Under the pieces are notes generated by a model that was not told where the DNA came from, ran no database searches, and worked only from the letters and a program-made list of their open reading frames with translations. A DNA stretch of 63,991 nucleotides from Streptomyces sp. NRRL S-31 (lineage in GTDB: Bacteria > Actinomycetota > Actinomycetes > Streptomycetales > Streptomycetaceae), in NCBI RefSeq assembly GCF_000718775.1, contig NZ_JOCB01000055.1, positions 1-63,991 on the forward strand, in the 5' to 3' direction. Position 1 is the stretch's first letter. Every line of letters begins with the position of its first letter. This document shows, in pieces, positions 17,352 to 28,176 of this stretch. The translations under genes were made by a program, and so were the position numbers.

Positions 17352-18143
17352 TCACGTGCCGGCGAGGGGCAGCGCCGCGGCGACCAGCCTCCCGTTCGCC
17401 GCGGCCTTGTCCAGTGCGTCCCGCAGCAGGTCCTCCCGGGGCTGCCGCCCGATCGAGCCTGCCGGCGCCGCGAACATGAGCACCTGCTGGTGCTTGTTGG
17501 CGGCGGCCCGCCAGCCGTCGGTCACCTGGAGCGGCTGGTGCGCCTGCCACCAGGCGACCGGCTGTCCGCCGTGGCCGCCCGGCTGGAGCACCGCGTGCAG
17601 CTGCCCCATGGCCAGCAGCACGGACCAGCCGTGCAGCACCGCGGGGACGGAGGTCAGCTCGTGCAGGGGCATGAAGCCCTGCTCGACGAGGAGCGGGAGG
17701 AAGTCGTCGCCGGGCCCGATCGTGCCCGGGCGGACGATCGGGGAGGTCGGCTCGACCACGAGCGCGGGGTGCAACTCGCCGTCGACCAGGACGAGTCCGC
17801 TGGTCACACCGAGCACCGCCTGCTCGGGCACGGCCCCCGCCGGAGCGCCGCCGGCCGCCTCGCCGCCGGCGGCGCCGATGGACCGGACGGCGCCCTGGAG
17901 CTGCTCCTCGGTGACCTGGACGACCTGTGAGGGCAGGCAGCCGGCGTGGGCGAAGGCGAGGACGGCGGTCTCGTCGCCGACGAACAGGACGGTGCTGGTG
18001 CGCTCCTGCTCGGAGTCGCCCGGGGTGCGACAGGACGTGCAGTCGTAACTGCCCGGGGCGTTCTCTCCGGCGAGCAGCCGGTCGGCTTCTTCGTCGCCGA
18101 TCTCGGCGCGTACGGCGTCACTGACGTCGAGCATGCGCGGCAC
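17352..18143 (-). CDS. hypothetical protein with a CxxC site
   Basis: The 263-residue protein has CTSCRTPGD near residue 33, a possible metal or redox site, with another Cys in HAGCLP. It has two similar halves of mixed alpha/beta character, the second with PAVLHGWSVLLAMGQLHAVLQ. I do not recognise the family with certainty; an SseB-like fold is possible. GTG 18143 is chosen because GAGGGA lies about 8 nt upstream. ATG 18134 is an alternative. It is the last gene before a 540-bp gap. Confidence 0.65.
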   Translation of the reverse strand: MPRMLDVSDAVRAEIGDEEADRLLAGENAPGSYDCTSCRTPGDSEQERTSTVLFVGDETAVLAFAHAGCLPSQVVQVTEEQLQGAVRSIGAAGGEAAGGAPAGAVPEQAVLGVTSGLVLVDGELHPALVVEPTSPIVRPGTIGPGDDFLPLLVEQGFMPLHELTSVPAVLHGWSVLLAMGQLHAVLQPGGHGGQPVAWWQAHQPLQVTDGWRAAANKHQQVLMFAAPAGSIGRQPREDLLRDALDKAAANGRLVAAALPLAGT

Positions 18144-19383
<1,240 letters not shown>

Positions 19384-19403
19384 AGGCCCGGAGCACGGCC
19401 CGC

Positions 19404-19442
19404 GCGACAGCCGCCGTCCCGACGGGGGACGGCGGCTGTCGC
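19404..19442 (+). terminator. strong terminator after the Rpf/LysM gene
   Basis: GCGACAGCCGCCGTCCC (19404-19420) pairs perfectly with GGGACGGCGGCTGTCGC (19426-19442) around a 5-nt loop. It lies between the Rpf gene and the convergent oxidase gene and can serve both. Confidence 0.88.
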
Positions 19443-19486
19443 CGTGCCGCCGGAGCCGTTCGAGCCGGTGGAGCCGGCCGGGGCGG

Positions 19487-21175
19487 TCAGGAGGACTCGG
19501 GTCCGGCTTGGTGCCGCTTCGGCTCGGGCTGCGGCGCCTGGGCCGCGTACTCGGGATGGTGCAGGTCGAAGGCCGGGGACTCCGAGCGGATCCGGGGCAG
19601 CGTGAGGAAGTTGTGCCGGGGCGGCGGGCAGGAGGTCGCCCACTCCAGGGAGCGGCCGTAGCCCCACGGGTCGTCGGTCTCCACCTTCTCGCCGTGCAGG
19701 GCGGTCTTCAGGACGTTGTGCAGGAACGGCAGCGTCGACAGGCCGAGCAGGAAGGAGCCGATCGTGGAGACCGTGTTCAGCGCGGTGAAGCCGTCGGACG
19801 CCAGGTAGTCGGCGTACCGGCGGGGCATGCCCCCGGCGCCCAGCCAGTGCTGGACCAGGAAGGTGGTGTGGAACCCGGTGAACAGGGTCCAGAACTGGAT
19901 CTTCCCGAGCCGCTCGTCCAGCATCCTGCCGGTGAACTTCGGCCACCAGAAGAAGAAGCCGCCGAAGACCGCGAAGACGACCGTGCCGAAGACCACGTAG
20001 TGGAAGTGGGCCACGACGAAGTACGAGTCCGTGACGTGGAAGTCCATCGGCGGGGACGCCAGGATCACCCCGGTCAGACCGCCGAACAGGAACGTCACGA
20101 GGAAGCCCATGGCCCAGAGCATCGGCGTCTCGAAGGAGAGCGAGCCCTTGATCATCGTGCCGGTCCAGTTGAAGAACTTCACCCCCGTCGGCACCGCGAT
20201 CAGGAACGACATGAGGGAGAAGTACGGCAGCAGCACCGCGCCGGTGGCGAACATGTGGTGCGCCCACACCACCATCGACAGTCCGGTGATGGCCATGGTC
20301 GCGCCGACCAGGGTCAGGTAGCCGAAGAGCGGCTTGCGGCTGAAGACGGGGATGATCTCCGTGATGATCCCGAAGAACGGCAGCGCGATGATGTAGACCT
20401 CGGGGTGCCCGAAGAACCAGAACAGGTGCTGCCACAGCAGCGCCCCGCCGTTCGCCGCCTCGAACACCCGGGCGCCGAACCGCCGGTCCGCCTCCAGCAC
20501 CAGCAGCGCCGCCGCCAGCACCGGGAACGCCATCAGGACCAGGACCGAGGTGAAGAGCGTGTTCCAGGTGAAGATCGACATCCGGAACATCGTCATGCCG
20601 GGCGCGCGCATCCCGATGATGGTGGTGACGAAGTTGACCGCGCCCAGGATCGTCCCGAAGCCGGCCAGTGCCAGGCCCATGATCCACAGGTCCGGGCCGA
20701 GACCGGGGGAGCGCGCGGAGTCGTTGAGCGGGGCGTAGGCGAACCAGCCGAAGTCCGCGGCGCCGTCCGGCACCAGCAGCGAGCCGAGCACGATCAGCCC
20801 GCCGAACGTGAAGAGCCAGTACGACAGCATGTTCAGCCGGGGGAACGCCACGTCCGGGGAGCCGATCTGCAACGGCATCAGCTCGTTGGCGAAACCCGCG
20901 AAGCTCGGGGTGGCGAAGAGCAGCAGCATGATCGTGCCGTGCAGTGTGAACAGCTGGTTGTACTGTTCGCCGCTCATGATCTGGAGCCCCGGCCGGGCCA
21001 GCTCGGCGCGCATCAGCAGCGCCATGACCCCGCCGGCCAGGAAGAACGCGAACGCCGTGACCAGGTACAGGTGACCGATCCTCTTGTGGTCGGTGGTGGT
21101 GAGCCAGTCCACCACCACCCGGCCCCGGCCGCGCCCCGCCGGTCGCGCCGTCGCCGCCGCGGTCTCGGTCCCCAT
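19487..21175 (-). CDS. ctaD: cytochrome c oxidase subunit I, orphan copy
   Basis: The 562-residue protein is a full-length haem-copper oxidase subunit I with about twelve membrane helices. It has the catalytic HPEVY (the His and Tyr that form the active-site cross-link), AHHMF with the two CuB histidines, and [11 protein letters not shown] with the haem ligands. It reduces oxygen to water. No subunit II, III or IV genes flank it, so it must be a second copy that borrows partners from the main cta-qcr cluster, or replaces its subunit I under special conditions. ATG 21175 is preceded by GAAGGGG. The upstream frame to 21433 is not typical protein. Confidence 0.93.
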   Translation of the reverse strand: MGTETAAATARPAGRGRGRVVVDWLTTTDHKRIGHLYLVTAFAFFLAGGVMALLMRAELARPGLQIMSGEQYNQLFTLHGTIMLLLFATPSFAGFANELMPLQIGSPDVAFPRLNMLSYWLFTFGGLIVLGSLLVPDGAADFGWFAYAPLNDSARSPGLGPDLWIMGLALAGFGTILGAVNFVTTIIGMRAPGMTMFRMSIFTWNTLFTSVLVLMAFPVLAAALLVLEADRRFGARVFEAANGGALLWQHLFWFFGHPEVYIIALPFFGIITEIIPVFSRKPLFGYLTLVGATMAITGLSMVVWAHHMFATGAVLLPYFSLMSFLIAVPTGVKFFNWTGTMIKGSLSFETPMLWAMGFLVTFLFGGLTGVILASPPMDFHVTDSYFVVAHFHYVVFGTVVFAVFGGFFFWWPKFTGRMLDERLGKIQFWTLFTGFHTTFLVQHWLGAGGMPRRYADYLASDGFTALNTVSTIGSFLLGLSTLPFLHNVLKTALHGEKVETDDPWGYGRSLEWATSCPPPRHNFLTLPRIRSESPAFDLHHPEYAAQAPQPEPKRHQAGPESS

Positions 21176-21716
21176 CGCTCGCCCCTTCGCGTCATCGCGC
21201 CCGGGCCCGTCCCCGGCCGCGGCGCGCGTACCCGCGAGCAGTCGCCGTGACGTTCGCCGGGCCCGCGCTCCCACGGGGCGCGTCCGGCGGTTGTGTGCCG
21301 AATCCGTGAATTTCCGTTGTGACGTCAGCTGCCGTGGCACGGCACCGGATTGCTCGGGGAATCGCGTCCCGGGCACGCCCCGATCCCCACTGCGGCACTT
21401 TCCGCCGGGGAATTGGAAGCGGCCGCACGACACGCGTGAATTCTGTTCGATTACCCCGATAAGCCGTATGGAAACCCCCGTTCGTGTGACGGCCGGTCGG
21501 GGCGGTGGACCGAAGTCGCCGCGGCCGAAACGCGATCGGGTGAGCTGTGACAGAAGTGTGACGGGAACCGGATGCGGCCCTTACCCGGCCGTGCCCGGCT
21601 TCCGTCACCGCCGGTCGCGGCGAGGGGGGGACCTCCCCCGCCCTTGAGGCAGTGGGGGAGCGGGCACGGTGTCGCGGGGCAGGCGGGAGTCCGACGACAG
21701 GGCCTAGCGTGGACGC
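21176..21716. other. intergenic region between ctaD and the I78-type gene
   Basis: This 541-bp divergent gap is less GC-rich near 21290-21480, as expected for promoters. It contains a G/C hairpin repeat at 21621-21660, listed separately. I see no convincing gene. Just before ATG 21717 there is TAGCGT at 21705-21710, a plausible -10 box for a leaderless message. Confidence 0.55.
21621..21660. repeat. GGGGGACCTCCCCC-type hairpin repeat
   Basis: CTCCCCC (21633-21639) can pair either with the G-run just upstream (21624-21630) or with GGGGGAG downstream (21654-21660), so two hairpins exclude each other. This sequence type recurs in intergenic regions of many Streptomyces, and a relative is nested in the repeat at 13778-13871. 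Confidence 0.5.
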
Positions 21717-21932
21717 ATGGCATCGATTCCCACTCCGCCAGCGGAGCCCCAGGACAGCCCGGACGGGTACGTCGGTCTCGACGCCGCGCACGCCGAGCGG
21801 TTCGCCCGGCAGCGCGGCTGGTCGACGGTACGGTCGCTGCCGCCGGGCGCGATCATCACGATGGAGTACCGGGCGGGACGGCTGAACTTCGAGGTGCGGG
21901 ACGGCCGGGTGGCCCGCGCCTGGAAGGGCTAG
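21717..21932 (+). CDS. I78-type peptidase inhibitor-like small protein
   Basis: The 71-residue protein ends with the I78 family block: GWSTVRSLPPGAIITMEYR, then LNFEVRDGRVARAWKG. Family members resemble small serine-protease inhibitors that fit a loop into the active site, although many bacterial copies are untested. There is no signal peptide, so this one is probably cytoplasmic. ATG 21717 has no ribosome site, and a TAGCGT box ends 6 nt upstream, so the message is probably leaderless. A very strong hairpin follows. Confidence 0.75.
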   Translation: MASIPTPPAEPQDSPDGYVGLDAAHAERFARQRGWSTVRSLPPGAIITMEYRAGRLNFEVRDGRVARAWKG

Positions 21933-21986
21933 GGGGCGAGCCCCCTCCCGGAGATCCCCGCGGGCCCCCCGCCGGGTGCGCGTACC

Positions 21987-22025
21987 GCGAAGGCCCCGCT
22001 CCCGGATCGGGAGCGGGGCCTTCGC
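21987..22025. terminator. very strong two-way terminator
   Basis: GCGAAGGCCCCGCTCCCG (21987-22004) pairs perfectly over 18 bp with CGGGAGCGGGGCCTTCGC (22008-22025) around a 3-nt loop. It separates the I78-type gene from the convergent PAP2 gene. Confidence 0.92.
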
Positions 22026-22077
22026 CGTGCCGCGGGGGGTGGTGGTGCGTACCGGGACCCCGTGGTCCCACCCGCCG

Positions 22078-23103
22078 TCAGCCGCCGGTCAGGGGGCGGG
22101 CCGGCTGGGAGGTGCCGCGGGGGAGCCGGTCGGCGTGCGGCGGGCGGCGGCTGCCCGCCGGGGTGACCGGGGTGCGTTCCGAGCGGGCCGTGTGCGGTCC
22201 CGGCGCCAGGTGCGCCAGACCCCGCGAGGCCCGGGTCGAGGAGACCGGCTCGCGGGCCGGCGCCGGCTGCTCCGCCGACGCGCTGAGCGGCCTGAGGACG
22301 ACCGGCGCGACCGGGACGGCGGGCTCGGCGGCGGGCCGGCCGCGGCGCGCGCGCCAGCGGTCGCGCAGGGCGAAGAGGCAGAGTTCGGCCTTGGCGATCA
22401 GCGGCTCGAACCAGGGCAGGGCGAGCAGGATCAGCAGGCCGGCGGCCCAGCCCAGCAGCACGTCGCTCAGCCAGTGCGTACCGAGGTAGACGGTGGTGAG
22501 GCCGACGCCGAGCGAGGTGACCGCGGAGAGGGCCGACAGCCAGCGGCGCGCTCTCGGGGTGGAGGCCAGATACGCCAGGATGCCCCAGGTCACCACCGCG
22601 TTGGCGGTGTGGCCGCTGGGAAATATATCGCCGCCGAGACCCATCTCGTTGGAGCCGATCACGGTCGCGTAGTGCGGGCCGAGGCGCCCCATGCCGATCT
22701 TGGCGGCGCCGACCGTGAGGTTCAGCAGCAGCAGCGAGGCGGCGAGGGTGAGCAGCGGGCGGACGGTGTGCTGCCGCCAGGAGCGCCAGCCGAGCCAGGC
22801 CGCGACCATCACGGCGGTGGGGCCGCGCTGGCCGAGCACCACGTAGTAGTCGAGGAAGGCGTGGATCGACGGCCACTGCTGGTACGGCCGGAAGAACATG
22901 ACCTGCCAGTCCAGCCGGACGAGCCAGGAGGTGGTCACCACGGCCCACACGATCGCGAGGTAGAAAGCCAGGGTCGAGGAGAACAGCACGACCCGGTGCC
23001 GGCTCATCCTCGGCACATCGATGTGGGCCGGTCGTTCCGGCTCACGGTCCAGTCTGGCGAACACCCGGTCCAGACGCCGGGTGAGGTTTCGTTCGGTACG
23101 CAC
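22078..23103 (-). CDS. PAP2-family membrane phosphatase
   Basis: The 341-residue protein has about six membrane helices and the PAP2 motifs: a degenerate first motif KIGMGRLGP, then FPSGHTANAVV and YLGTHWLSDVLLG. The two histidines are the catalytic base and nucleophile. Such enzymes remove phosphate from lipid phosphates such as phosphatidic acid or undecaprenyl diphosphate, on the outer membrane face. The first motif lacks the usual RP pair. A cytoplasmic Pro/Arg-rich tail of about 90 residues follows the last helix. GTG 23103 is used; the ribosome site is weak. Confidence 0.82.
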   Translation of the reverse strand: MRTERNLTRRLDRVFARLDREPERPAHIDVPRMSRHRVVLFSSTLAFYLAIVWAVVTTSWLVRLDWQVMFFRPYQQWPSIHAFLDYYVVLGQRGPTAVMVAAWLGWRSWRQHTVRPLLTLAASLLLLNLTVGAAKIGMGRLGPHYATVIGSNEMGLGGDIFPSGHTANAVVTWGILAYLASTPRARRWLSALSAVTSLGVGLTTVYLGTHWLSDVLLGWAAGLLILLALPWFEPLIAKAELCLFALRDRWRARRGRPAAEPAVPVAPVVLRPLSASAEQPAPAREPVSSTRASRGLAHLAPGPHTARSERTPVTPAGSRRPPHADRLPRGTSQPARPLTGG

Positions 23104-23340
23104 CCAATCGACGTTACAGCGAGTGAGCTGGGGACCCGGTCGAAACAGCGTCTTTGTGATGACGATGTGATGTGGGAAACCTCTCAAGGGCGGTCAGAAT
23201 TTCCCGGATTCCGCAATGCCGTGAGTCCGATCGGGCCAATTCCTTTGATCATGCCGGGTGTTGTTTATATGGCGCTTATGAATGCGTTAACCCGGTCCTG
23301 GCGCGGAATTCTCCCGGGCGTCATCGGCCGTCAGAGTCGA

Positions 23341-24525
23341 TCATGGTGGACCGGAGCCGTTCAGCCAGAACGCCCCGTAGACCGCCGCGGCGACCGCCAA
23401 CCCCGCCGTGACCAGGGCCGCACGGGGGGCGCGCGACCGGGCCAGCGCGCGGGCGAGCGGCAGCAGCACGGGGAAGGCGGGCAGCAGCAGCCGCGGCTTG
23501 GAGCCGAAGTAGCTCGACGCGCACAGGGCGAGGGCGAGCACGACACCCGTGTAGACCAGCAGTTCGAGGGGCTGACCCGCGCGCACACCGGTGACGTACA
23601 GCCAGATGAGCAGGGCCACGCCGAGGATCAGGCCGAGGCCGGCGAGGGCGGACGGGAATGACGTGAACTTGTCGGCCACGAAGCGCGCGAAGGCGTAGCC
23701 CCCGTCGAAGCCGTTGCGCCATCCGGCCTGTACGTCCAGATAGCCGAGCGGACCCCGGCCGGTGCGGTGGCCCACCCAGAGGACGTATCCGGCCGCTCCG
23801 AGCGGGGCGAGCAGCATGCCGAGCGCGCGGCGCCAGAGGGGAGCGCGCTCGTCGTCGCGCGCGCCCGGCGTGTGCTGCGCGCCGCGCTCTCGCACGAACG
23901 AGACCACGCCCGCCGCCCACACCGCGGCGACCACCGCCACCCCCACCGGCCGGGTCAGCCCCGCCAGCGCCGCGAGCGCGCCCGCGCTCACCCACCGACC
24001 GGTCAGCACCGCGTACAGGGACCAGGCCGCCAGCGCCGTGAAGAGCGACTCGCTGTACGCCATCGACTGGACGATCCCGACCGGCAGCACCGCCCACAGC
24101 AGCACGGCGAAGAAGCCCGTCCGGGGGCCGTACACCCGGTCCGCGACCGCGAAGATCCCGCCCGCCGCGGCCAGCGACGAGAGGAGGGCCACGGTGAATC
24201 CGGCACCCGCGTACGACAGCGGGGTGACCGCGTGCAGCAGCCGCTCCAGCCACGGCAGCAGCGGGAAGAACGCCAGGTTGGAGTGGACGTCCCCGTTCGG
24301 CAGCCGCACCTCGTAGCCGTACCCCCGTTCGGCGACCCGCGTGTACCAGAGCGAGTCCCAGCGCGCGGTCAGCAGGGTGTACGCGCTCTTGCCGCGCGCG
24401 GCGCTCCAGACCGCCAGCACGGCCAGCCCGAGGGCGCGGACCGCCGCGTAGCCCAGGAGGGCCGGGGCCGCCCGGCGCGGGAGAGGGGCGCGCGGCGGAG
24501 CCACGGGCGTTGCACGATCGGTCAC
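23341..24525 (-). CDS. polytopic membrane glycosyltransferase (mannosyltransferase-like)
   Basis: The 394-residue protein has about ten membrane helices. After the first helix come ARWDSLWYTRVAERGYGYE and NLAFFPLLPWLERLL, the loop pattern of GT-C and PIG-V-like mannosyltransferases, where an Asp in the WDS motif is catalytic. It probably uses a polyprenyl-phosphate sugar on the outer face, for cell-wall glycans or glycoproteins. GTG 24525 starts the conserved part; upstream sequence to 24918 is spurious. It is followed at a distance by the PAP2 gene on the same strand. Confidence 0.72.
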   Translation of the reverse strand: MTDRATPVAPPRAPLPRRAAPALLGYAAVRALGLAVLAVWSAARGKSAYTLLTARWDSLWYTRVAERGYGYEVRLPNGDVHSNLAFFPLLPWLERLLHAVTPLSYAGAGFTVALLSSLAAAGGIFAVADRVYGPRTGFFAVLLWAVLPVGIVQSMAYSESLFTALAAWSLYAVLTGRWVSAGALAALAGLTRPVGVAVVAAVWAAGVVSFVRERGAQHTPGARDDERAPLWRRALGMLLAPLGAAGYVLWVGHRTGRGPLGYLDVQAGWRNGFDGGYAFARFVADKFTSFPSALAGLGLILGVALLIWLYVTGVRAGQPLELLVYTGVVLALALCASSYFGSKPRLLLPAFPVLLPLARALARSRAPRAALVTAGLAVAAAVYGAFWLNGSGPP

Positions 24526-24786
24526 GGGGCCGATTATCGACCGCGCGGTGCGCCGGGCCGGTGGCCGGGTCGTGGCCGGGGGCCAAGCGGCGTGGTGTAC
24601 GCCACACGGGTTCCGTCGCGCGTGTGAGAGGTCCGCCACGTACCCCCGGGGCGGACTCGCGTACGCTGGCGAGCCACCCGCGTGGGGTCGCGCGGGCCGG
24701 AGGCACCGCTCCTCTCCGGCCGTACGACAGGGAGTCCCCGTCCCGTCGGTCCGCCCCACGCGAGGGACCAGCTGGGAGGTACGTAC

Positions 24787-26412
24787 ATGTCCGGGACGAC
24801 CACGGCTGCCGTGCGGCGGCACCGTCGGGCGGCCGGGGCCGGCGCCGACCGGTGGGTCGTCCTCGTCGTCCTCTGCGCCAGCCTGCTGCTCGTCGCCCTC
24901 GACGCGACCGTGCTGCACGTGGCCGTCCCCGCGGTCACCGAGGACCTCAGGCCCGGCGCCGAGGAACTGCTCTGGATCGTCGACGCCTACCCGTTGGTCT
25001 GCGCCTCGCTGCTGATCCTCTTCGGCACCCTCGGCGACCGGGTGGGCCGCAGACGCGTCCTGCTGCTCGGCTACGGCCTCTTCGGTGTCGCCTCCGCCGT
25101 GGCCGCGTGCGCCCCGAGCGCGGAGCTGCTCATCCTCGCCCGCGCGCTGCTCGGCGTGGGCGGCGCGATGATCATGCCGGCGACGCTGTCGATCCTCCGG
25201 CGGGTCTTCCCCGACCGGCGTGAGCGCGCCCTAGCCATCGGCATCTGGAGCGCGGTGGCGGCGGTCGGCGCGGCGGTCGGGCCGCTGCTCGGCGGCTTCC
25301 TGCTGGAGCACTTCTGGTGGGGCTCGGTCTTCCTGGTCAACATCCCGCTGATGCTCGTCAGCCTGCCGGTGGGCCGGATGCTGCTGCCGGAATCCCGGGG
25401 CGAGGGCGACGGACCCTGGGACGTGACCGGCGCGCTGCTGGCGGCGGCCGGCCTCTTCGGCGTCGTCCTCGGCGTCCAGCGGCTCGGCGGCGGGAGGGCG
25501 GCGGCGAGCCCCTTCACCGTGCTCCCGCTGCTGGCCGGCGCGGCCCTGCTCCTGCTCTTCGTGCGGCGCCAGCGGCTCCACCCGCACCCGCTGGTGGACC
25601 TGCGGATGTTCCGCCGGCCCGCGTTCAGCACCTCGGTGGGCTGCATCGTGCTGGCCATGCTGGCGCTGGTCGGCCTGGAGCTGATCGCCGCCCAGTACCT
25701 GCAACTGGTGCTCGGCCTGTCCCCGCTCCGGACGGGCCTGCGGCTGCTGCCGCTGACCGTCGCGGCCATGGCGGCCGGGCTGGCGGGCGCGCGCCTGCTG
25801 CGCCGCTTCGGGCCGCGCCGGATGGTGTGCTCCGGCTTCTGTCTGACGGCCGTCGCGGTGCTGGCCCTGACGGCGATGGGCGGCACCGACGACCCGGCCC
25901 TGCTCCTGTCCGGTTTCGTGCTGCTGGGCTTCGGTCTGGAGACCACGCTCTTCGGCGCGTACGAGTCGATGCTCAGCGAGGCCCCGGCCGACCGGGCCGG
26001 CGGTGCCGCGGCGATCGGCGAGACGTCGTACCAGCTCGGCGCCGGTATCGGCATCGCCCTGCTGGGCAGCGTGATGAACGCGGCCTACGCGCCGGGGCTG
26101 CGCTCGGTGCCGGGCGTGCCGCGGCACGCGTCGGCCGCGGCGGGCCACTCGCTCGGCGAGGCATACGAGGTCGCCGGCCGGCTCGGCGGGAGTGCCGGGG
26201 CCGCGCTGTACCGGGCGGCGCGTGACTCCTTCGTGCACGGGCTGCATGTGACGCTGCTGGTGAGCGCGGGTCTGCTGGTGCTGGGCGCGGTGCTGGCGCT
26301 GCGGCTGCCGTCGGTCATGACGTGCGCCGAGGAGCCGGCCGCGGGCGAGGTCGGGCTGCCGGCGCCGCGGGAGGCGGAGGCGGCGGCCGGGAAGCCGCGG
26401 GTCAGCGCCTGA
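24787..26412 (+). CDS. MFS multidrug efflux transporter, DHA2 type
   Basis: The 541-residue protein has about fourteen membrane helices. Motif A is GDRVGRRRVLLLG and motif C-like residues lie in AVGAAVGPLLGGFLLE. LLVALDATVLHVAVPAV in helix 1 is typical of drug:H+ antiporters of the EmrB/QacA group. It likely exports antibiotics or other toxic compounds across the inner membrane. ATG 24787 has GGGAGG 8 nt upstream. No regulator gene is adjacent, and the substrate cannot be told. Confidence 0.88.
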   Translation: MSGTTTAAVRRHRRAAGAGADRWVVLVVLCASLLLVALDATVLHVAVPAVTEDLRPGAEELLWIVDAYPLVCASLLILFGTLGDRVGRRRVLLLGYGLFGVASAVAACAPSAELLILARALLGVGGAMIMPATLSILRRVFPDRRERALAIGIWSAVAAVGAAVGPLLGGFLLEHFWWGSVFLVNIPLMLVSLPVGRMLLPESRGEGDGPWDVTGALLAAAGLFGVVLGVQRLGGGRAAASPFTVLPLLAGAALLLLFVRRQRLHPHPLVDLRMFRRPAFSTSVGCIVLAMLALVGLELIAAQYLQLVLGLSPLRTGLRLLPLTVAAMAAGLAGARLLRRFGPRRMVCSGFCLTAVAVLALTAMGGTDDPALLLSGFVLLGFGLETTLFGAYESMLSEAPADRAGGAAAIGETSYQLGAGIGIALLGSVMNAAYAPGLRSVPGVPRHASAAAGHSLGEAYEVAGRLGGSAGAALYRAARDSFVHGLHVTLLVSAGLLVLGAVLALRLPSVMTCAEEPAAGEVGLPAPREAEAAAGKPRVSA

Positions 26413-26510
26413 TCGCTCTGGACGTGCGGCACACCGCACCGTAACGTCGGCCGGAGAGCCGTGACTAGCGCTGCTAGTTTGTCGCGTTCCCGTGTCCCGG
26501 AGGGTGTTCC

Positions 26511-27701
26511 ATGTCCGCGTCCGCGAAGCTGCCCCCCTTCGATGCCGCCGACCCGCTCGGCATCGACGACCTGCTGGAGCCGGAGGACCTGGCCGTCCGG
26601 GACACCGTCCGCGGCTGGGCGGCCGACCGCGTCCTGCCGTACGTCGCCGACTGGTACGAGAAGGGCGAGCTGCCCGGCATCCGCGACCTCGCGCGCGAAC
26701 TCGGCTCGCTCGGCGCCCTCGGGATGTCCCTCACCGGATACGGCTGCGCGGGCGCGAGCGCGGTGCAGTACGGCCTGGCCTGCCTCGAGCTGGAGGCGGC
26801 CGACTCCGGCATCCGCTCGCTGGTCTCGGTGCAGGGCTCCCTCGCCATGTACGCCATCCACCGGTTCGGCAGCGAGGAGCAGAAGCGGGAGTGGCTGCCC
26901 CGCATGGCCGCCGGCGAGGTGATCGGCTGCTTCGGGCTGACCGAGCCGGACCACGGCTCCGACCCCGCCGCCCTGCGCACCCGCGCCGAGCGCGACGGCG
27001 GCGACTGGGTGCTGAACGGCCGCAAGATGTGGATCACCAACGGTTCGGTCGCCGGGGTGGCCGTCGTCTGGGCGCGGACCGAGGAGGGCATCCGCGGCTT
27101 CGTCGTGCCCACCGCCACCCCCGGCTTCTCGGCCCCCGAGATCAAGCACAAGTGGTCCCTGCGCGCCTCGGTCACCAGCGAACTCGTCCTGGACGACGTC
27201 CGGCTGCCCGCCACCGCCGTGCTGCCGGAGGCCAGCGGTCTGCGCGGCCCGCTCAGCTGTCTCTCGCACGCCCGGTACGGCATCGTCTGGGGGGCGATGG
27301 GCGCCGCGCGCAGCAGCTTCGAGGCGGCCCTCGGTTACGCGACGTCACGGGAGCAGTTCGGGCGGCCCATCGGCGGCTTCCAGCTCACCCAGGCCAAGCT
27401 CGCCGACATGGCGGTGGAACTGCACAAGGGAATCCTGCTCGCCCACCATCTGGGGCGGCGGATGGACGCCGGCCGCCTGCGCCCCGAGCAGGTCAGCTTC
27501 GGCAAGCTCAACAACGTCCGCGAGGCCATCGGGATCTGCCGTACGGCGCGGACGATCCTCGGTGCCAACGGGATCTCCCTGGAGTACCCGGTGATGCGGC
27601 ACGCGACCAACCTGGAATCGGTGCTCACCTACGAGGGCACCGTCGAGATGCACCAGCTCGTGCTGGGCAAGGCGCTCACCGGGCTCGACGCCTTCCGGTG
27701 A
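26511..27701 (+). CDS. gcdH: glutaryl-CoA dehydrogenase
   Basis: The 396-residue flavoprotein belongs to the acyl-CoA dehydrogenase family. GCFGLTEPDHGSDPAALRTRA, quoted as CFGLTEPDHGSD and PAALRTRA, is the FAD/substrate motif. The C-terminal LESVLTYEGTVEMHQLVLG places the catalytic Glu as in glutaryl-CoA dehydrogenases, and the NNVREAIGICRTARTILGANG stretch (given as NNVREAIGICRTA and RTILGANG) also fits that group. It converts glutaryl-CoA to crotonyl-CoA in lysine and tryptophan breakdown. GGAGGGTG precedes ATG 26511. A hairpin follows the stop. Confidence 0.88.
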   Translation: MSASAKLPPFDAADPLGIDDLLEPEDLAVRDTVRGWAADRVLPYVADWYEKGELPGIRDLARELGSLGALGMSLTGYGCAGASAVQYGLACLELEAADSGIRSLVSVQGSLAMYAIHRFGSEEQKREWLPRMAAGEVIGCFGLTEPDHGSDPAALRTRAERDGGDWVLNGRKMWITNGSVAGVAVVWARTEEGIRGFVVPTATPGFSAPEIKHKWSLRASVTSELVLDDVRLPATAVLPEASGLRGPLSCLSHARYGIVWGAMGAARSSFEAALGYATSREQFGRPIGGFQLTQAKLADMAVELHKGILLAHHLGRRMDAGRLRPEQVSFGKLNNVREAIGICRTARTILGANGISLEYPVMRHATNLESVLTYEGTVEMHQLVLGKALTGLDAFR

Positions 27702-27713
27702 GCCCCGTCGGGG

Positions 27714-27738
27714 GGCAGGGCCGGTGAGCGGCCCTGCC
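27714..27738. terminator. hairpin between gcdH and sflA
   Basis: GGCAGGGCCG (27714-27723) pairs perfectly with CGGCCCTGCC (27729-27738) around GTGAG. It directly abuts the sflA stop on the other strand, so it serves both convergent genes. Confidence 0.85.
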
Positions 27739-28176
27739 TCAGCTCTGGTTGAAGAAGCCGTCCGAGCGGTGCGCGGACGCCTCGCCGCTGATGATCTCCG
27801 TGTCGGCGGGGGTCAGCAGGAACACGCGGTTGGACACGCGGTCGATCGAGCCGCGCAGCCCGAAGATGAGCCCCGCCGCGAAGTCCACGACCCGCTTGGC
27901 GTCGCCCGGCTCCATGTTGGTGAGGTTCATGATGACCGGGACCCCGTCCCGGAACAGCTCGCCGATGACGCGGGCGTCCCGGAAGCTGTCCGGGGTGACC
28001 GTGCCGATCCGGCGTCCCTTCTCCTCGGCGGTGTCCGTGGCCACTCTCACCCGCGGGTCGGTGACCCAGGCGGCCCCGGACTCGGTGCCCTCGGAGTAGT
28101 CGTCGTCGTAATAGCGCTCGTCATCGTTGTCGTCGACGAGGCCGAGCCATGCACTCGCCTTGCGTACCGATCCCAT
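27739..28176 (-). CDS. sflA: SepF-like protein SflA
   Basis: The 145-residue protein has a short N-terminal helix ([13 protein letters not shown]), an acidic linker ([13 protein letters not shown]) and a SepF domain ([20 protein letters not shown], then [22 protein letters not shown]). SepF binds FtsZ to the membrane; Streptomyces has an essential SepF plus two SepF-like proteins, SflA and SflB. This copy is not near ftsZ, which fits a SepF-like paralogue, and its position beside glutaryl-CoA dehydrogenase matches the SflA locus as I know it. AGGAGG lies 5 nt before ATG 28176. Confidence 0.8.
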   Translation of the reverse strand: MGSVRKASAWLGLVDDNDDERYYDDDYSEGTESGAAWVTDPRVRVATDTAEEKGRRIGTVTPDSFRDARVIGELFRDGVPVIMNLTNMEPGDAKRVVDFAAGLIFGLRGSIDRVSNRVFLLTPADTEIISGEASAHRSDGFFNQS

